This document shows, one piece after another, positions 1 to 9,330 of a stretch of 64,000 bases of DNA. Location: assembly GCA_016865015.1 (NCBI GenBank), contig CP018226.1, positions 1,271,001 through 1,335,000 on the forward strand, given 5' to 3'. The number at the start of each line of letters is the position of its first letter. Positions within the stretch are counted from its first letter, which is position 1. The stretch comes from Rhizobiales bacterium IMCC20636 (GTDB lineage: Bacteria; Pseudomonadota; Alphaproteobacteria; Rhizobiales; GCA-2746425). Below the pieces are notes generated by a model, which was not told the DNA's origin, ran no database searches, and worked only from the letters and a program-made list of their open reading frames with translations. A program made the position numbers and the translations under genes.

Positions 1-1919
1 TCGCAAACTCGCAGACAACGGCATTCAAACGCCAGGACACCACATTCTCCGATTTGGTAACGGGTGGTTCAAACAACGCCCAGTATCAGACCGCTGGATC
101 GGTGACCATGTTCTCGCGGTCCACCGCGACGGTACAGGGAGACATTGCTGCCTCCTCGATCAACACCCATATGGCGGTTTCCGGGGATGGATATTTTATC
201 GTCCAGGAGAAAGTCAGCACCAGCGATAACCGGGCGATTTTTTCCGGGACAGACGTTTATACGCGGCGCGGTGATTTCACAATTGATGCTGAAGGCTATC
301 TGGTCAACGGCTCAGGCTATTATCTGAAAGGTCTGGAACTGGACCCGACGACGGGCAATCCGGTTGGCAGTGTTCCCGAACTGATCCAACTGTCGAATGA
401 TTTCCTGCCGGCGCAGGCGACCCAGGAGATCGACTATCGCGCCAATCTGGCGAGCTTTCCTCTGACTGCCAATGCTGACCCAGACATTGAAAACAGCGAA
501 TTGCTGAACCCAATCAACTTTTCCGCCGATCCGGTTGCCTCGTCAACGGCTGCCAGCACAATAACGGGCACTGGAGCAACACTGGCTGTGGATGCGATAG
601 CGACGGAATCCGGAACGACAGATTTGTCAGCCTTGTCGTCCGCAGGGGGCACGCTGATACTGAATGGCACGAGCATTACAATCAATCCGGCAGATGATGC
701 CACTGCACTTCTAGCGGCCATAAACCTTGAAACCGGCACCACCGGCATATCGGCCAGCCTTGGTACTGCCAATGAACTGATACTGGATTCTGCTGACGCC
801 GATACGAATATCCTGATCGACTCTGGTTCAACAGTGACCCTGTTGGCAGAGCTTGGGCTTTCAGATGGGTCTTCATTGGCCACAAACCTGATTTCTCAGG
901 GGGCCGTCACGCAGGGCGAAACGCTGACTGTTGAAGTTGCGTCAGCGGGTCCCCAGACCATCACATTTGGAACCGGGGTAGGCGAAATATCGACCCTTGC
1001 AGAACTGAATACCGCTCTTGCCGGGCTTTCCGGCGTAACAGCCAGCGTCAATCAAACGACAGGTGATATTTCGATTGAGGCAATATCTGCAACTGCCAGC
1101 CTCACTCTCGGCGGTACAGTGGATGAGGATGTGTTTGGCGTCACTGCAGGTGATTATCTGCCCGCAGCTGGCGTGGTTGTTGCCAATGACAACACAGCCT
1201 TTATCAGCAGTTCGGTGAGCGGTGGAGCGATTACCGTTTATGATGAAAACGGATCGCCCGTGAATATTCAGTTTCGTTGGGCCAAGGTCGACAGTGACGA
1301 TAGTGGCGGTACCGATACATGGAACATGTTCTATCTCGAAGATCCCGATGCGACAGGGACAGAAACCCAATGGCGCAATATTGGACAGAGCTACACATTT
1401 GGTTCTGATGGCACGCTCAACCCTGTCATCAGTCAAATCACGCTTAGCGGACTGGTTGTGGATGGATCTGCGCTCGGTGACATCAATCTGGTTCACGGCT
1501 CTGGCGGGCTGACCCAATATGATGATCCTAATGGCAATGTTCAGGTCAATGATTTTGCGCAGGATGGTTTGTCGTCTGGTGAACTGGTTGGCATTCAGGT
1601 TGCCGATGGCGGCAAAATTGTTGCAAATTACTCCAACGGTTTGAGCCTCAACATCGTGGAAATTCCTTTGGTGTCTTTCAACGCCGACAATGGATTGCTG
1701 CGACTTGATGGTGGCGCCTTTGAGGCAACGTCAGAATCCGGTCAGGCCATCCTGGATGCTTCCGGTGCAATCGTCGGTCAGTCGATTGAGAACTCCAACA
1801 CGGATATTGCGGATGAGTTTTCCAAGCTGATCGTGACGCAGCAGGCTTATTCCGCCAATTCCAGGATCGTTTCCACAGCAGACGAGATGCTCCAAGAAGC
1901 ACTGAACATGGTCCGTTAG
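1..1919 (+). CDS. flgE: Flagellar hook protein FlgE (5' truncated by window edge)
   Basis: FlgE polymerises into the flagellar hook that joins rod to filament. The reading frame is open from base 3 and already encodes the conserved N-terminal hook motif (ANSQTTAFKR, then FSDLVTGGS) before the first possible start at 54, so the gene begins upstream of the window and about 25 residues are missing. The C-terminus has the usual rod/hook ending (FSKLIVTQQAYSANSRI, then ALNMVR). At about 640 residues it is longer than enteric FlgE (about 400). The extra length is a Ser/Thr/Ala/Gly-rich middle region expected to be surface exposed. It is followed 54 bp later by flgK on the same strand and probably shares its transcript. 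Confidence 0.95.
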   Translation, partial: ANSQTTAFKRQDTTFSDLVTGGSNNAQYQTAGSVTMFSRSTATVQGDIAASSINTHMAVSGDGYFIVQEKVSTSDNRAIFSGTDVYTRRGDFTIDAEGYLVNGSGYYLKGLELDPTTGNPVGSVPELIQLSNDFLPAQATQEIDYRANLASFPLTANADPDIENSELLNPINFSADPVASSTAASTITGTGATLAVDAIATESGTTDLSALSSAGGTLILNGTSITINPADDATALLAAINLETGTTGISASLGTANELILDSADADTNILIDSGSTVTLLAELGLSDGSSLATNLISQGAVTQGETLTVEVASAGPQTITFGTGVGEISTLAELNTALAGLSGVTASVNQTTGDISIEAISATASLTLGGTVDEDVFGVTAGDYLPAAGVVVANDNTAFISSSVSGGAITVYDENGSPVNIQFRWAKVDSDDSGGTDTWNMFYLEDPDATGTETQWRNIGQSYTFGSDGTLNPVISQITLSGLVVDGSALGDINLVHGSGGLTQYDDPNGNVQVNDFAQDGLSSGELVGIQVADGGKIVANYSNGLSLNIVEIPLVSFNADNGLLRLDGGAFEATSESGQAILDASGAIVGQSIENSNTDIADEFSKLIVTQQAYSANSRIVSTADEMLQEALNMVR

Positions 1920-1973
1920 ATATGGAGCAAGCTCCAGTTTTCTTGACTGCGACTTGCTTCAGGAGGCACTGAA

Positions 1974-3842
1974 ATGGGACTGACATCCGCGCTATCCATG
2001 GCACTGTCCGGGCTGAATGCCAATCAGCGCGGGCTTCAGCTTACTGCGACGAATATCGCGAATGCGGATACACCCGGCTATACAGCAAAGACAATCGACC
2101 AGAGATCGCTTGTTGAAGATGGAAGGGTTATCGGCCTTGAGTCGACCCGCATTCAGCGTTCGCTTGATGAAGCGATACAGACTCAGTTGCGCACGGAGAG
2201 TGCAAGCGGTCTGTACGCGGACCGGATCAGTACCTATCAATCGCGTCTTGATGAATTGTTTGGCACGCCTGGTGGCAGCAACGGGCTGGATGTTCTTTTC
2301 AGCGAATTCACAAGCGCGCTGGAAGGACTGGCGACCACACCTGAAAGCTATATCACCCGATCAGAGGCAATCATAACCGGACAGGTTCTGGCCGGTCAGC
2401 TGAACTCTCTCAGCGGCGACGTGCAAACGATGCGGCAGGAGAATGAATCTTACCTGCGTGAAAGCGTCGACGAGATGAACGCCGCGCTTCAGAATATACA
2501 GCGCCTGAATGACAAGATCCTCTCCAGTTCCTCAAGCCCGACCGGTACGGCCGATCTTGAGGATCAGCGGGACATGTATGTTGATCAGTTGGCGCAATAT
2601 ATGGACGTGCGTGTTTCCAAGGATAGCCGAGGTGGCATACGCATCAATACCGCCGGTGGTGCTTCCCTGTTTGATGGCAGGGCTGCGACTCTGGAATATG
2701 ATGGCCGGGGCCAGATGACACCCCAGTCAGAGTACAGTTTCAACTCTGATGACAGAAGCGTTGGTACCATTAATCTGGTGACCTCCAGCGGCTCACGGGT
2801 CGATCTGCTGCAACCGGGTTTGCTGCGCAATGGGTCCATTGCGGCTGCGCGTGACCTCAGAGATGATGTTCTGGTGGAAGCGCAGGCACAGCTGGATCAG
2901 TTCGCCTCGGCGATGGCTTTGGCGCTTGGAACGCGAACCGAAGAAGGCACGGCAGTTACATCAGGCACCCAGGATGGGTTCGATCTGGATCTGACCGGGC
3001 TGCAGGCAGGCAACCCCATCAGCCTGACTGTTTCGAATGTATCGAGCGGCAGTCAAAGCACGATCAGTTTTGTACGTGTGGACGACCCTGAATCTCTGCC
3101 GCTGTCTGATGGTGTAACCGGCCGTTCGGATGACACGGTCATTGGCATCGATTTTTCCGGCGGGCCAAGTTCTGTCATTGCACAGATACAATCAGCGCTG
3201 GGTGGTAGTTTTCAGGTCTCCGATCAGGGCGGTGATACGGTTCGAATTCTGGATGACGGTGTTGTCAACGCTGTTGAGATTGTCAGCTTTGATGCGCAAA
3301 TCACTTCGACTTCGCTGACCGATGAAGGTGTGGCGCTGCCGTTTTTCACAGATGTCGGCGGTGCGGCGTTTTCCAATTCTCAGGATGGAACGCCACAGCT
3401 TCAGGGCTTCTCCAGCCGGATATCGGTGAATGCAAACCTGATTGAAGACAATAGCAGGCTGGTGGTCTACGAGACCGGTCCAGACACGCTGGATGGTGAT
3501 TCAACCCGGCCACTGTTTCTGTTCGACGCTCTGACCGGAACGGTCAATTCCTACGCATCTGAAAGCGGTATCGGCACGGCATCTGCGCCCTTCACAGGGA
3601 CAGTTGATGACATGGTATCCCAAATCATCTCGGTGCGTGGGGCCGAGGCGGAGCAGGCGGCCAACAATGCGCGCAGCCAAAACAGTGTTGTTGAAATTCT
3701 GGAAAACAGGTTTGCTGAAAGCACCGAAGTTTCGATTGATGAAGAACTGGCCCGACTGGTGGAGCTGCAAACTGCCTATGCGGCCAATGCGCGGGTCATG
3801 CAGGTGGTCCAGGAATTGCTCACAACTATTTTAGGAATATAG
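1974..3842 (+). CDS. flgK: Flagellar hook-associated protein 1 FlgK
   Basis: FlgK (HAP1) forms the first junction ring between hook and filament. The N-terminus reads MGLTSALSMALSGLNANQRG followed by the rod/hook signature NIANADTPGYTAK, and the C-terminus ends in the matching helical motif (LARLVELQTAYAANARVMQ). The start is fixed by a strong AGGAGG at 1961-1966. Length (622 aa) is normal for FlgK. The middle region is Ser/Gly-rich as in other alphaproteobacterial FlgK. Its stop is one base before the flgL start, so the two genes are almost certainly translated from one message. Confidence 0.96.
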   Translation: MGLTSALSMALSGLNANQRGLQLTATNIANADTPGYTAKTIDQRSLVEDGRVIGLESTRIQRSLDEAIQTQLRTESASGLYADRISTYQSRLDELFGTPGGSNGLDVLFSEFTSALEGLATTPESYITRSEAIITGQVLAGQLNSLSGDVQTMRQENESYLRESVDEMNAALQNIQRLNDKILSSSSSPTGTADLEDQRDMYVDQLAQYMDVRVSKDSRGGIRINTAGGASLFDGRAATLEYDGRGQMTPQSEYSFNSDDRSVGTINLVTSSGSRVDLLQPGLLRNGSIAAARDLRDDVLVEAQAQLDQFASAMALALGTRTEEGTAVTSGTQDGFDLDLTGLQAGNPISLTVSNVSSGSQSTISFVRVDDPESLPLSDGVTGRSDDTVIGIDFSGGPSSVIAQIQSALGGSFQVSDQGGDTVRILDDGVVNAVEIVSFDAQITSTSLTDEGVALPFFTDVGGAAFSNSQDGTPQLQGFSSRISVNANLIEDNSRLVVYETGPDTLDGDSTRPLFLFDALTGTVNSYASESGIGTASAPFTGTVDDMVSQIISVRGAEAEQAANNARSQNSVVEILENRFAESTEVSIDEELARLVELQTAYAANARVMQVVQELLTTILGI

Positions 3843-3843
3843 A

Positions 3844-5343
3844 ATGGTTGATCCTCTTGTCGGCTCACGCTCTACAACAGTTGTCCGCGATCTTATGCAG
3901 TTGCGTGAGCAGATGGCGGGCTTTGAGCAACAGATCGCGACCGGTCGGAAGTCGGAGACCTATGCGGGGCTTGGCAATGAACGAAGCCTGTCAATCGCGT
4001 TTCGCAGCGATGTGTCCCGGCTGGAATCCTACCAATCCAGCATCACATTGGTTGAACTGCGCCTGAGCATTTCTGATCAGGTGTTGACGCGCATGGATGG
4101 CGTAGCCTCCGAAGCACGCGGCAGCATGGATCCAAATATCTACCAGCTTGTCGGAGAAGGCAAGACGCAGGGTCAGGTCACATCCTACAATCTGTTGGGT
4201 GAAACGCTCTCCATGCTTAATTCCGAGGCTGGTGGGCGCTATTTGTTCGGTGGACAGGATGTCTCCAGCAAGCCGGTAGAAACCATCAATGCCATCATGG
4301 ATGGAGAGGGTAATCGCGCCGGATTTGTGCAGCACCGCGACGAGCGGTTGCTGGCTGATACGGGTGCAGCCGGAACCGGCCGGCTTGACGTCACGCAACC
4401 ATCGACCACACAAGTCCAGTTGGGTGAGGATGGCGTGCATCCGTTCGGCCTGAAAATTGATGGTGTTTCCAATGGGCTGACCAATACGGTTCTGACCGGT
4501 CCTTCTGCAGCACCTGCAACTTTCGATGTGGCTTTCAGCGGTCAGCCGATTGCCGGTGAAACGCTGACGGTCAGTGTGACATTGCCCGACGGCACAGCAC
4601 AGAATATCGAGCTGGTTGCAGCCCCGGCCGGACAGGGCGGCGACAATGCATTTGAAATTGGCACGACGCCAGACGAAACGGCAGCAAATCTGGCCGCAGC
4701 CCTGACGGATACGCTGGAGCAGCTGACCGCTGTTGACGTGCGCGCTGCATCTGCAATTGCCGCCGGCACCGACTTTTTTGATTATGATGGAGGCGGAGTG
4801 CCTCAGCGGATCGATGGTCCGCCGTTTGACAGTGCAACAGCGCTGCGGGATGGAACCGAGGCCGATACGGTTTTCTGGTACACGGGTGAAAACGGGACAG
4901 ACCCGGCGCGCAGTTCAGCGACTGCACGGATTGATGACAATCTTACCATTTCCTATGGTGCGCGTGCGAATGAGGATGCGTTTCGGGTCCTGGTGCAAAA
5001 CCTTGCTGTTTTCTCCAGCAGTACGTTCACGGATGGTGATCCGAATGATGAAGCACGCTACAGTCAGTTGGCTGACAAAACTTTGCAAAACATCTCTTAT
5101 CCCGCAGGTGTTCAGAAACTGGAACAGATCGCGGGTGAACTGAGTGCAGCGCGTAGCGCGGCCAACAATGCGAACACCCGCCATACCATCAAGACCGGAA
5201 CATTGCAGTCCCTGGTGGATGGTATTGAAGGTGCTGATTTGAACGAGGTTTCTGTCAGTCTTCTGACTCTGCAGACCCGTCTGGAAGCCAGCTATCGCGC
5301 GACATCAATTCTGTTTAATATGTCGCTGGTGAACTATATCTAA
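3844..5343 (+). CDS. flgL: Flagellar hook-associated protein 3 FlgL
   Basis: FlgL (HAP3) is the second junction protein and the platform for flagellin. The N-terminal helix (RSTTVVRDLMQLREQMAGFE, with TGRKSETYAG) and the C-terminal helix (LEASYRATSILFNMSLVNYI) are flagellin-like, as expected for this family. At 499 aa it is longer than the usual 300-350. The extra segment around residues 210-330 contains a GETLTVSV-type beta-rich insert resembling the one in the upstream FlgE. It starts immediately after flgK and ends against a hairpin that separates it from the convergent flaF-flbT-flagellin genes. Confidence 0.93.
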   Translation: MVDPLVGSRSTTVVRDLMQLREQMAGFEQQIATGRKSETYAGLGNERSLSIAFRSDVSRLESYQSSITLVELRLSISDQVLTRMDGVASEARGSMDPNIYQLVGEGKTQGQVTSYNLLGETLSMLNSEAGGRYLFGGQDVSSKPVETINAIMDGEGNRAGFVQHRDERLLADTGAAGTGRLDVTQPSTTQVQLGEDGVHPFGLKIDGVSNGLTNTVLTGPSAAPATFDVAFSGQPIAGETLTVSVTLPDGTAQNIELVAAPAGQGGDNAFEIGTTPDETAANLAAALTDTLEQLTAVDVRAASAIAAGTDFFDYDGGGVPQRIDGPPFDSATALRDGTEADTVFWYTGENGTDPARSSATARIDDNLTISYGARANEDAFRVLVQNLAVFSSSTFTDGDPNDEARYSQLADKTLQNISYPAGVQKLEQIAGELSAARSAANNANTRHTIKTGTLQSLVDGIEGADLNEVSVSLLTLQTRLEASYRATSILFNMSLVNYI

Positions 5344-5364
5344 AGATTGTTTACAGAAATCCAG

Positions 5365-5389
5365 GCGTTGGCTCTTGATGAGCCAGCGC
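5365..5389 (+). terminator. Hairpin between convergent flgL and flaF
   Basis: A 10-bp inverted repeat (5365-5374 with 5380-5389, one G-T pair) with a 5-base loop lies 22 bp after the flgL stop. There is no strong T tract, so termination is inferred from position and stem quality. It may serve both strands. Confidence 0.55.
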
Positions 5390-5461
5390 TGAGTGGCATG
5401 AATTGTTGTGGGTGAGTACGGGTGGTCTGCCGTTGCCGGCAGACGACTGTGCCAAGTTGCG

Positions 5462-5821
5462 CTAGCCGCGCAGACCGCCAGCAATTTCCCGATTGATCGA
5501 AACCAGGGAAGGCAGCAGTGTCTTGTCCATCCGGCCTTCAGCCAAGCGGGTTTGCTTGAATACGAAGATGCCAAGATTTGCGATGTTTTCGCGAATGTTC
5601 TGTGGGAGCGGGCTGTCTTCTTCAGTGACGGCTGTCACGAAAAGGGTCCAGATCTTCTTGTTGTAAGCGAGGGCATCGCGCATTGTATCGCGATCAAGGG
5701 CTTCACCATTGCTCACGTCTTCCATACGATGAGCTGCTTTGAGCAGAAGCCGCGCTTCAACCTGCCGTGGGCTAGACGTTGCCTGTTGAGTCTTCTGATA
5801 AACCTGCGCTGCCTGTTGCAT
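5462..5821 (-). CDS. flaF: Flagellar biosynthesis regulator FlaF
   Basis: FlaF is a small alphaproteobacterial protein needed for flagellin synthesis, acting opposite to FlbT. The sequence MQQAAQVYQKTQQ...SPRQVEARLLLKAA is typical of FlaF. I place the start at 5821, preceded by a good GGGGAG about 10 bases upstream, rather than at the upstream 5842 codon. The resulting 119 aa matches the family. The first 50 bases of flaF lie inside the 3' end of flbT, which suggests translational coupling. In many rhizobia flaF-flbT runs on from flgL on the same strand; here the pair is inverted and sits downstream of the flagellin gene. Confidence 0.9.
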   Translation of the reverse strand: MQQAAQVYQKTQQATSSPRQVEARLLLKAAHRMEDVSNGEALDRDTMRDALAYNKKIWTLFVTAVTEEDSPLPQNIRENIANLGIFVFKQTRLAEGRMDKTLLPSLVSINREIAGGLRG

Positions 5822-6197
5822 GTGCGAGCAACTCCCCTTCATAAGCGATCAGAGCTTTTGTGGCTCTAAGGGCTTTATACAAATCATTCGTTAATATCAG
5901 GTTATTAATTGCTTCAATGTGCGCGATTGTGCTGGGAGCTGCGGCAACTATCTCATTGATTAGTTTGAAGTAATCGGAATGATGCTGTTCTGGCGTATCA
6001 GAAAGATACATGGTCTGGACCACCAGCGCGACGCATTTGGCCGGTGTGTCGGCCTGCTCGGGCAGCAATATGTCTTTGGCGCGCAGGATTGGCGTGTTGC
6101 CGTCGATGGTCAGCTTGGTCCGCTGCTCGCCATTGGTGATGACGGTTTTGCCAACAATCATTTTTTCATGGGGTTTCAGTTCAACACGCAGTGACAT
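5772..6197 (-). CDS. flbT: Flagellin post-transcriptional regulator FlbT
   Basis: FlbT binds the flagellin mRNA 5' leader and represses its translation or stability in Caulobacter and relatives. The N-terminus MSLRVELKPHEKMIVGKTVI and the NGEQRTKL, DILLPE and ALVVQTMYLS segments are characteristic, and 141 aa is normal. It lies 101 bp downstream of the flagellin stop on the same strand, with a strong terminator between them, so it is probably transcribed mainly from its own promoter in that gap. Its product would act on the neighbouring flagellin message. Confidence 0.93.
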   Translation of the reverse strand: MSLRVELKPHEKMIVGKTVITNGEQRTKLTIDGNTPILRAKDILLPEQADTPAKCVALVVQTMYLSDTPEQHHSDYFKLINEIVAAAPSTIAHIEAINNLILTNDLYKALRATKALIAYEGELLAHATGSAGLSEDSTGNV

Positions 6198-6243
6198 GGC
6201 TTAATCCTTCTCCGTCCAAGTATAACACAACGGAACCAGTAAC

Positions 6244-6272
6244 AAAAAAAGGCAGGTGCCGAAGCACCTGCC
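6244..6272 (-). terminator. Rho-independent terminator of the flagellin gene
   Basis: Read on the minus strand this is a perfect 9-bp GC-rich stem (6264-6272 with 6251-6259) closed by a TTCG tetraloop in a C(UUCG)G context, followed by seven T. It lies 26 bp after the flagellin stop. This is the best terminator in the window. Confidence 0.92.
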
Positions 6273-6298
6273 TTCTCAATTCATATTTCTTGCGGGTT

Positions 6299-8242
6299 TT
6301 AGAGCAGCCGCAGAACGTTCTGATCGGCCTGAGAAGCCAGGGAGAGCGCTGTAGAAGACAGGGACTGACGTGTCTGGAGCGACAGCAGGTTCGCGCCTTC
6401 TTCGTTCAAATCAGCCAGAGTAAGGTTGGCTGCACCTGTTTCCAGAGTGTTGATTGTTTCCTTGGTGAAGCTCTCACGAGTTTCCACCACGGACAGATTG
6501 GAACCGAATTTGGATGCCTGTGACCGCAGCGTTGAAGTCGCGGTATCCAGTGTCGCCAAAGTGGCTTCGATGGTTGCATCTGTATCAAAGTCACCGCTCG
6601 TAACTGAACTTAGTCCAAGGCCGGCGCTGTCGAACGTAACGCCACCGATGTTCAGCGAGCTGGAACCATCTTCGTTGAAGACAACTTTCAGATCATCGCC
6701 ATCAAGCAGGTTCTTACCGTTGAAGCCAGCATCGTTTTTCAATTCGTCAATCTGAATCAGGAGCTCATTGAAGTCATTTTCCAGATCTTCACGACGGTTT
6801 GTGCCACCGGTGGTGACCGGGTCAATGGCTGTTGTTGTCAGGTCAGAGCCGAAGCTGGTGAGGCCTGTGCCACCCAATGTAACGCTGTCTGTATCTTCAG
6901 CAGCCGTCACGGTCAGGTTACCATCAACATCGATAGAGGCTGCTGCAACTTCGTCATTATCAGTGACATAGGCTGCCAACTGAGTTTCCAGGTCATCACG
7001 TGTGCTGGTGGCCGAGAAGGTGTAGGAGAACGCCGCCCCTCCAACATCGATGCTCAGATCATCGCCAGCTAACGCAGCCAGATCGGCATTTGTTGTGTCA
7101 GCAGTGTCACCTGAAGTCACGCCGAGAGCTGTCAGAACGCCAGCAGTCGAGTTGGTGTTCGGATCGATTGTAACGGTTTCGCCGGTTGCGCCAGCAGTGA
7201 TTTCAAGGTTGCCGTCACCGTTGATGGCTGCACTGTTTCCATCTGCATCCAGAGCGGTGTTGATGGCTGCAATAACGTCAGAGATTTCTTCACCGGACGC
7301 AATATCGATGCCGACATTGGAACCTGCATAGGCACCTGAACCACTGTCAAAGAAGTCGAATGTGTAAGTGTTTGAACCAACGGACAATTCAAATGAGTCG
7401 CCATCAGCAGCAAGCTGAGATGCTGACAGATCAGTTGTAGAGTCTGCCGTATCGGCTGATGTTACACCCAATGCAGTAAGGAAACCGGCCGTTGAGTTGG
7501 TGTTTGGATCGATTGTGATCGTGTCTGCAACGTCACCAGCAGTGATTTCAAAGTTGCCTGATCCGTTGATGCTCGCCCCATTGCCATCAGCAGAGAGTGC
7601 ACCATCGATTGTGGCAATTGCATCAGCGATTGTTTGGCTGCCCTCAATGTCAATACCGATATTACCGCCAGCATATGCGCCACCACCACTGTCAAACAGG
7701 TCAAACGTATAGGTATCGCCGCCAATGGAAAGCTCGAAGGAGTCTGCCGCTGCACCAAGGTCAGAAGCCGCGTCACCAGCAGTCAGTGCGCCACCTTCCA
7801 GAACAGCTTCAACAGGTGTTCCAGCAAGATCGTTGGTAGCGGAGCCTTCAAGTGTTGCGGCTGTGTCTGCGCCAATTGCTGCGCCTGAACCCGTTGCTGT
7901 GGCAATGGTTGTCGTGCCGCCTGTAATGCCGGACGATGTCTGCAGGGCCTGACGCGCTGTCGCCTGAGCAGCCTCAACCAGATCTGTAATCGCTGAAATG
8001 CCATTGTCGGCAGCTTCCAGTGTCTGTGTCGCGTTTCCGACCGAGTCGAGCAGGCGGCTCAGATCGCTTGCGCGGCTGTTCAAGGAAGACGCTGTGAAAA
8101 AGTTGGTTGGATTGTCCAAAGCAGAGTTGACTTTGAGGCCTGTGGAGAGGCGCTCCTGTGTTTTCGTAAGCAGGTCAGATGTGCTTTGCAGGGAAAGCAG
8201 ATTGCCGCGCACGGCTTTGGAAAGTGTAATATCAGATCCCAT
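6299..8242 (-). CDS. Flagellin with duplicated central domain
   Basis: This is a filament subunit. Residues 1-100 (DITLSKAVRGNLLSLQ, RLSTGLKVNSALDNPTNFF) and 570-647 (ending in ALSLASQADQNVLRLL) are the conserved D0/D1 helices. At 647 aa it is about twice the size of small rhizobial flagellins. The excess is a variable domain in which residues 167-270 and 282-385 are near-copies with a 115-residue period; a third, weaker relative follows (about 392-463). An AAAGGA sits 8 bases before the ATG. The usual symbols (fliC, fla) cannot be chosen from sequence alone. Neighbouring flbT and flaF fit a dedicated flagellin control unit. Confidence 0.93.
   Translation of the reverse strand: MGSDITLSKAVRGNLLSLQSTSDLLTKTQERLSTGLKVNSALDNPTNFFTASSLNSRASDLSRLLDSVGNATQTLEAADNGISAITDLVEAAQATARQALQTSSGITGGTTTIATATGSGAAIGADTAATLEGSATNDLAGTPVEAVLEGGALTAGDAASDLGAAADSFELSIGGDTYTFDLFDSGGGAYAGGNIGIDIEGSQTIADAIATIDGALSADGNGASINGSGNFEITAGDVADTITIDPNTNSTAGFLTALGVTSADTADSTTDLSASQLAADGDSFELSVGSNTYTFDFFDSGSGAYAGSNVGIDIASGEEISDVIAAINTALDADGNSAAINGDGNLEITAGATGETVTIDPNTNSTAGVLTALGVTSGDTADTTNADLAALAGDDLSIDVGGAAFSYTFSATSTRDDLETQLAAYVTDNDEVAAASIDVDGNLTVTAAEDTDSVTLGGTGLTSFGSDLTTTAIDPVTTGGTNRREDLENDFNELLIQIDELKNDAGFNGKNLLDGDDLKVVFNEDGSSSLNIGGVTFDSAGLGLSSVTSGDFDTDATIEATLATLDTATSTLRSQASKFGSNLSVVETRESFTKETINTLETGAANLTLADLNEEGANLLSLQTRQSLSSTALSLASQADQNVLRLL
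7088..7750 (-). repeat. Tandem 345-bp in-frame duplication inside flagellin
   Basis: Residues 167-270 and 282-385 of the flagellin share nearly the same sequence (for example DSFELS, NTYTFD, GAYAG, ITIDPNTNSTAG, TALGVTS), and the DNA is similar too (the block at about 7142-7215 matches about 7487-7560). The period is 345 bp, in frame. This points to a fairly recent tandem duplication of the surface-exposed domain. Confidence 0.85.
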
Positions 8243-8317
8243 GGTAGTTGTCCTTTCTTGGAACTCAACAAATGCAGCCCGCTTCTGGGGCGCTGTCGCA
8301 AACTGCCAAGAAAGGTT

Positions 8318-8346
8318 CTAACGACAGGTTAACGCGCCTTAATTAA
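8318..8346 (-). promoter_or_regulatory. Possible CtrA-type sites upstream of flagellin
   Basis: The plus strand reads CTAA-N7-TTAA (8318-8332), followed by TTAATTAA (8339-8346), 76-104 bp upstream of the flagellin start. CtrA boxes have the form TTAA-N7-TTAA, so this is one mismatch from consensus. CtrA control of flagellar genes is established in alphaproteobacteria, but use of this site is inference. The rest of the 332-bp gap to the next gene (8243-8574) shows nothing else I can name. Confidence 0.35.
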
Positions 8347-8574
8347 GCCGCTGTATTGGCAGGATGTTTAACATTTTGCTACCATAACGTTTAAAATGTC
8401 TGAGCCCTGCAATTAGTGGTGCATCGTCATGATTGGAGCATGTCTTGTTTATAGGGAACCGTTTGATGTCCCGGAACCATTGGTTGGCAGAGACAAGCAG
8501 TGGAGCGGGTGAATGGGTCAAAACGTTCCGGAAACAACACGCACCGGAAACCGACGCACAGACCCAAAGACTCA

Positions 8575-9330
8575 CTAGACCATGTGGTAGCCTACCAGCC
8601 CATCCCAAATCAGTTTCAGTGATATCAGGAAGAGCGCGCTGTACATAATGCGATAAAAGGCGGTCTGACTCACGACCTTAACCAACCATATGCCGATCAG
8701 GGTTGAGACAAAGGCCATCGGCATCAAAACCGCCGAGGTGGTCAGATTGGTCGTATCAAACTGTCCCAACGCAAAATATGGGATCATCTTTATCGCGTTC
8801 ATTGCGGCAAAGAAAATCACCGACGTACCGGCAAAGATACGTCGATCCATTTTCAACGGCAGGGAGTAGAGCTGATAGGGTGGTGCGCCGGAGTGACTGA
8901 CAAAACTGGTGTAACCTGCACCAAACCCGGCGACAGCTGCCTTATAAGGGTTTCTCGGTTTGGGTGGACCAATGTCTTTCCAGAAGAAGTGTTTCAACGT
9001 GAACAGCAATGTCATGATGCCAAGTAAAAGCCTGAGCATTGCGTCATCGACATAGATTGCTGTGGCCCAGCCTACAGCGATTCCGGCAATTCCGCCAGGC
9101 AGCATGTCTTTCAACATCTGGCCGTCAAACACGCCCCAGTAGGATCTGATCGCCACGACATCCATTATAAGAAGAATGGGGAGCATGATTGCTGCTGCCT
9201 GAACCGGCGAAATGACTAGTGCCATGATTGGCACGCCAAACAGTGCAATCGCCCCCAGGCCGCCTTTTGAGATTCCAACAAACAAGACTGCGGGGATTGC
9301 TGCCATATAGAAATAAGGGTCTGTAATCAT
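8575..9330 (-). CDS. TauE/SafE-family membrane exporter
   Basis: The 251-aa protein is almost entirely hydrophobic, with about eight predicted membrane segments and a motif near the N-terminus (GISKGGLGAIALFGVPIMAL) typical of the TauE/SafE (DUF81) family. Members export sulfite, sulfoacetate and other organosulfur anions, but substrates are known for few. The gene stands alone: its neighbours are the flagellin on one side and a divergent acyl-CoA synthetase across a 430-bp gap on the other. No sulfur-metabolism gene is adjacent, so the substrate cannot be inferred. Confidence 0.85.
   Translation of the reverse strand: MITDPYFYMAAIPAVLFVGISKGGLGAIALFGVPIMALVISPVQAAAIMLPILLIMDVVAIRSYWGVFDGQMLKDMLPGGIAGIAVGWATAIYVDDAMLRLLLGIMTLLFTLKHFFWKDIGPPKPRNPYKAAVAGFGAGYTSFVSHSGAPPYQLYSLPLKMDRRIFAGTSVIFFAAMNAIKMIPYFALGQFDTTNLTTSAVLMPMAFVSTLIGIWLVKVVSQTAFYRIMYSALFLISLKLIWDGLVGYHMV

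Noticed and set aside
434-1517. Minus-strand frames opposite flgE
   Set aside because: Shadows of the repetitive Ala/Ser/Thr-rich hook protein coding sequence.
8270-8330. Sigma-54 promoter before flagellin
   Set aside because: A TTGGCA stretch is present but the GG to GC spacing does not match the -24/-12 rule.
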